Part shown: in pieces, positions 5,707 to 6,933 of the stretch | Layout of the letters: every line of letters starts with the position of its first letter | Position numbering within the stretch: the first letter of the stretch is position 1 | NCBI GenBank assembly: GCA_007130585.1 | Contig: SLSE01000184.1 | Span: 1-6,933, forward strand | Reading direction: 5' to 3' | Source: Syntrophomonadaceae bacterium | GTDB lineage: Bacteria; Bacillota; Dethiobacteria; DTU022 | Length of the DNA stretch: 6,933 bases | Notes under the pieces: generated by a model | The model's database searches: none | Told to the model about the DNA's origin: nothing | Seen by the model: only the letters and a program-made list of their open reading frames with translations | Program-made: the position numbers and the translations under genes

Positions 5707-6384
5707 GTGAATAATTTTACACAAGAACAAACTGCCAGTCGCCAAAAAACATTGCTGGCCGCACTTCTGTTAAGCATGTGGGCTCCTCTGGCCACCGGCC
5801 TGGCTGTGATCATGAGTGCTTCGACAACACAGGTGGCTGATTTTATCCGCCGTTCCGTAGAACTGGTGGCCCTGTTTGTTTCATGGTGGGTATTCCGTTA
5901 TATTGCCCGTAATAAAGAGTTACCTCCCGAAAAAAAGGCCAGGATGGTGCAAATATCAGGGCTGTGTGTTTCTGCTGCCCTGGGTGTCTCTGCGATCCTC
6001 ATGCTTTTGCTGGCCTTATCCAGGGTTGGCACTTTTGAACCCGGCGGGAATGTCTATCCGGGACTGGCTATTGCCTCTCTGGGCATGATTGTAAACAGCT
6101 GGTTCTGGAGGCGTTATTCCCGCTTAAACCACGAACAGTACAGCTCTATCATAGATGCCCAACGTCAGCTTTACCGGGCCAAGGCGGTAGTCGATCTCTC
6201 AGTAATCATTGCCCTTGGCACTGTGGCAATTATTCCGAACCATCCTTTAACCAGTCACATTGACCTGCTTGGCTCATTTGCCCTGGCAGCCTACCTGCTG
6301 TGGAGCAGCGTACGCGCTGCCCGCCAGGCCCTGCAGCCTGAAACGGAAAACAATCCATTACCGGCAGAGCATCAGACCATATAA
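5707..6384 (+). CDS. CDF-like six-helix membrane protein lacking canonical metal-site residues
   Basis: A 225-residue membrane protein starting at GTG 5707, one base after the stop of the kinase-like gene, with G-rich GGGGTGG just upstream, so translation is probably coupled. About six hydrophobic helices lie at roughly 15-38, 43-65, 82-105, 117-137, 159-177 and 185-204. The layout, spacing and local patterns resemble the transmembrane domain of cation diffusion facilitator transporters, which exchange Zn, Mn, Fe or Cd for protons. By eye, the TM2 D-x-x-x-D pair becomes Arg48/Glu52, the TM5 H-x-x-x-D pair becomes Lys159/Asp163, and the loop motif normally like HGKAE becomes EKKAR (75-79). The cytoplasmic metal-binding C-terminal domain is missing; only a polar tail (~207-225) follows. 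It may be a repurposed or inactive CDF relative, or an unrelated family with similar topology. The operon context suggests work in the membrane with the lipid kinase. Confidence 0.7.
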   Translation: MNNFTQEQTASRQKTLLAALLLSMWAPLATGLAVIMSASTTQVADFIRRSVELVALFVSWWVFRYIARNKELPPEKKARMVQISGLCVSAALGVSAILMLLLALSRVGTFEPGGNVYPGLAIASLGMIVNSWFWRRYSRLNHEQYSSIIDAQRQLYRAKAVVDLSVIIALGTVAIIPNHPLTSHIDLLGSFALAAYLLWSSVRAARQALQPETENNPLPAEHQTI

Positions 6385-6389
6385 AACAG

Positions 6390-6437
6390 CACAGGGGACG
6401 CTTTATCTGTCAAATGACAGACCAGGCGCTCCCTGTG
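6390..6437. repeat. Palindromic REP-like element between convergent genes
   Basis: CACAGGG (6390-6396) and CCCTGTG (6431-6437) pair as outer arms. GACGC/GCGCT next to them pair imperfectly, and TCTGTC (6406-6411) with GACAGA (6416-6421) make an inner hairpin around AAAT. Read 5'->3' it begins ACAGGGGACGC, the same GGGGACG core as the palindrome at 4373-4442. It lies 6 bp after the stop of the CDF-like gene and 22 bp before the end of the oppositely oriented aldehyde dehydrogenase remnant. No T-run follows on either strand, so it may act as a transcript-stabilising or weak terminating hairpin rather than a classic terminator. Confidence 0.6.
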
Positions 6438-6458
6438 TTATATAGGCTGACAAAAGTA

Positions 6459-6773
6459 TTATAGCGGCAGGGTGTAGGCCGTCTTAACCGCGGTATAAAA
6501 CTCGATGGCGTAGCGGCCCTGCTCCCGCTGGCCGTAGCTCGATGCTTTGCGGCCGCCAAATGGCACATGGTAATCGACACCTGCGGTCGGCAGGTTGACC
6601 ATGACTATGCCGGTGTTGGAATTACGCTTGAAGTGCGAAGCGTACTTCAGCGAGGTCGTGCAAACACCCGACGAAAGACCAAAATCCGTATCGTTTGCGG
6701 TTGCCAGAGCCTCCTCGTAATCTTTGACTCTAATGACCGCAGCCACCGGACCGAATATTTCTTCGCGGGACAA
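6459..6773 (-). pseudogene. C-terminal remnant of an aldehyde dehydrogenase (alpha-ketoglutarate semialdehyde dehydrogenase-like)
   Basis: Only the last ~104 codons of an NAD(P)+-dependent aldehyde dehydrogenase of normally ~480-525 residues are present. Recognisable parts are REEIFGPVAAVIRV (the conserved E-x-F-G-P motif), a middle ATANDTDFGLSSGV, then VNLPTAGVDYHVPFGGRK with SSYGQREQGRYA and FYTAVKTAY at the end. The TAGVDYHVPFGGRK and REQGRYA patterns are those I associate with alpha-ketoglutaric semialdehyde dehydrogenases of sugar-acid and hydroxyproline breakdown. The NAD-binding domain, catalytic Cys and general-base Glu are absent. Reading upstream on the minus strand, an in-frame TAA (6779-6777) and TAG occur at once, and other frames show no further dehydrogenase sequence before the neighbouring hydrolase stop at 6811. 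The frame could formally begin at TTG 6773, but no functional enzyme could result. GC is higher than in the genes to the left. Confidence 0.8.
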
Positions 6774-6810
6774 CAGTTAGTGTTTTTCCTACCCAGGCTG
6801 GTTGGCACTG

Positions 6811-6933
6811 CTAACTAATGTCGAAAAAACTGGCAATCTTGCCGGCAATCGGCTCAGGAGCGAACATCGGGCCGAGGTGGCCCAGGTCAGGGAATTCGTG
6901 CACAGTCGACTGCGGAACATGCTCGGCAACATA
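6811..6933 (-). CDS. Alpha/beta hydrolase, C-terminal end (enters from the right edge)
   Basis: The minus strand is open from the right edge to TAG at 6813-6811, giving the last 40 residues of a protein that continues outside the window. The sequence VHEFPDLGHLGPMFAPEP followed by IAGKIASFFD is the typical end of an alpha/beta-hydrolase fold protein: a strand, then L-G-H with the catalytic histidine (residue 19 of the visible part), then G-P-M and a final amphipathic helix. The nucleophile and acid residues would lie outside. Substrate cannot be told. It is followed on the same strand, after 37 bp, by the dehydrogenase remnant. The gene may be intact or broken further to the right. Its GC-rich codon choice differs from the copper and MarR blocks. 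Confidence 0.7.
   Translation of the reverse strand, partial: YVAEHVPQSTVHEFPDLGHLGPMFAPEPIAGKIASFFDIS

Noticed and set aside
6567..6818. 83-codon plus-strand frame at the right end
   Set aside because: Antisense to the dehydrogenase remnant, whose protein motifs are clear.
6774..6825. Imperfect hairpin (AGTTAG..GTG / CAC TAACT on the minus strand) as a terminator or mobile-element end
   Set aside because: Needs a 2-nt bulge, has no T-run, and only one copy is visible, so neither a terminator nor an insertion-sequence end can be supported.
1..6933. CRISPR array, tRNA, rRNA or riboswitch
   Set aside because: No regularly spaced direct repeats, cloverleaf-like segments, rRNA-like blocks or conserved leader structures were seen on either strand.

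Overview
The window looks like chromosomal DNA of a Gram-positive, probably anaerobic Firmicute of the Clostridia/Peptococcaceae kind. This is inferred from strong GGAGG-type ribosome binding sites, sigma-A-like promoters, a two-HMA-domain CopA behind a CsoR-type palindrome, and PepSY and SHOCT companion proteins. Genus cannot be fixed from sequence alone. The last ~470 bases differ: they are visibly richer in GC and hold two broken or partial metabolic genes with a proteobacterial flavour.

Left part (1-4200, all on the minus strand): a copper-handling block. Reading in the direction of transcription, a promoter whose -10 element lies in a 10-bp-arm palindrome (4147-4171, a CsoR-type operator) drives copA (4088-1566), a Cu(I)-exporting P1B-1 ATPase. 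Next comes a 57-residue protein (1409-1236) with one membrane segment and a Cys/His-rich tail, then a probable terminator hairpin (1148-1121). A second promoter (1044-1015) drives a two-gene unit: a small membrane SHOCT protein (958-761) and a membrane-anchored, methionine-rich protein with two PepSY-like repeats (732 to beyond the left edge). A plausible joint role is copper efflux by CopA, with the Cys/His- and Met-rich membrane proteins binding metal at or outside the membrane. No csoR gene is present, so the regulator must be encoded elsewhere.

Middle (4200-4507): an intergenic stretch with an imperfect GGGGACG-type palindrome (4373-4442), then a well-formed promoter flanked by two related palindromes. 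One covers the -35 and the other the start of transcription, 32 bp apart.

Right-centre (4508-6384, plus strand): a tight three-gene operon. It encodes a MarR-family repressor, probably autoregulating through the two palindromes; an integral-membrane CTP-dependent polyprenol/phytol-kinase-like enzyme overlapping it by 14 bp; and a six-helix membrane protein resembling a cation diffusion facilitator that seems to lack the metal-binding residues. This grouping is the least explained part of the window.

Right end (6385-6933): a second palindrome with the GGGGACG core, then on the minus strand the last ~104 codons of an aldehyde dehydrogenase (alpha-ketoglutarate semialdehyde dehydrogenase-like) with no N-terminal part, and the C-terminal end of an alpha/beta hydrolase entering from the right edge. 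This looks like a decayed or recombined junction.
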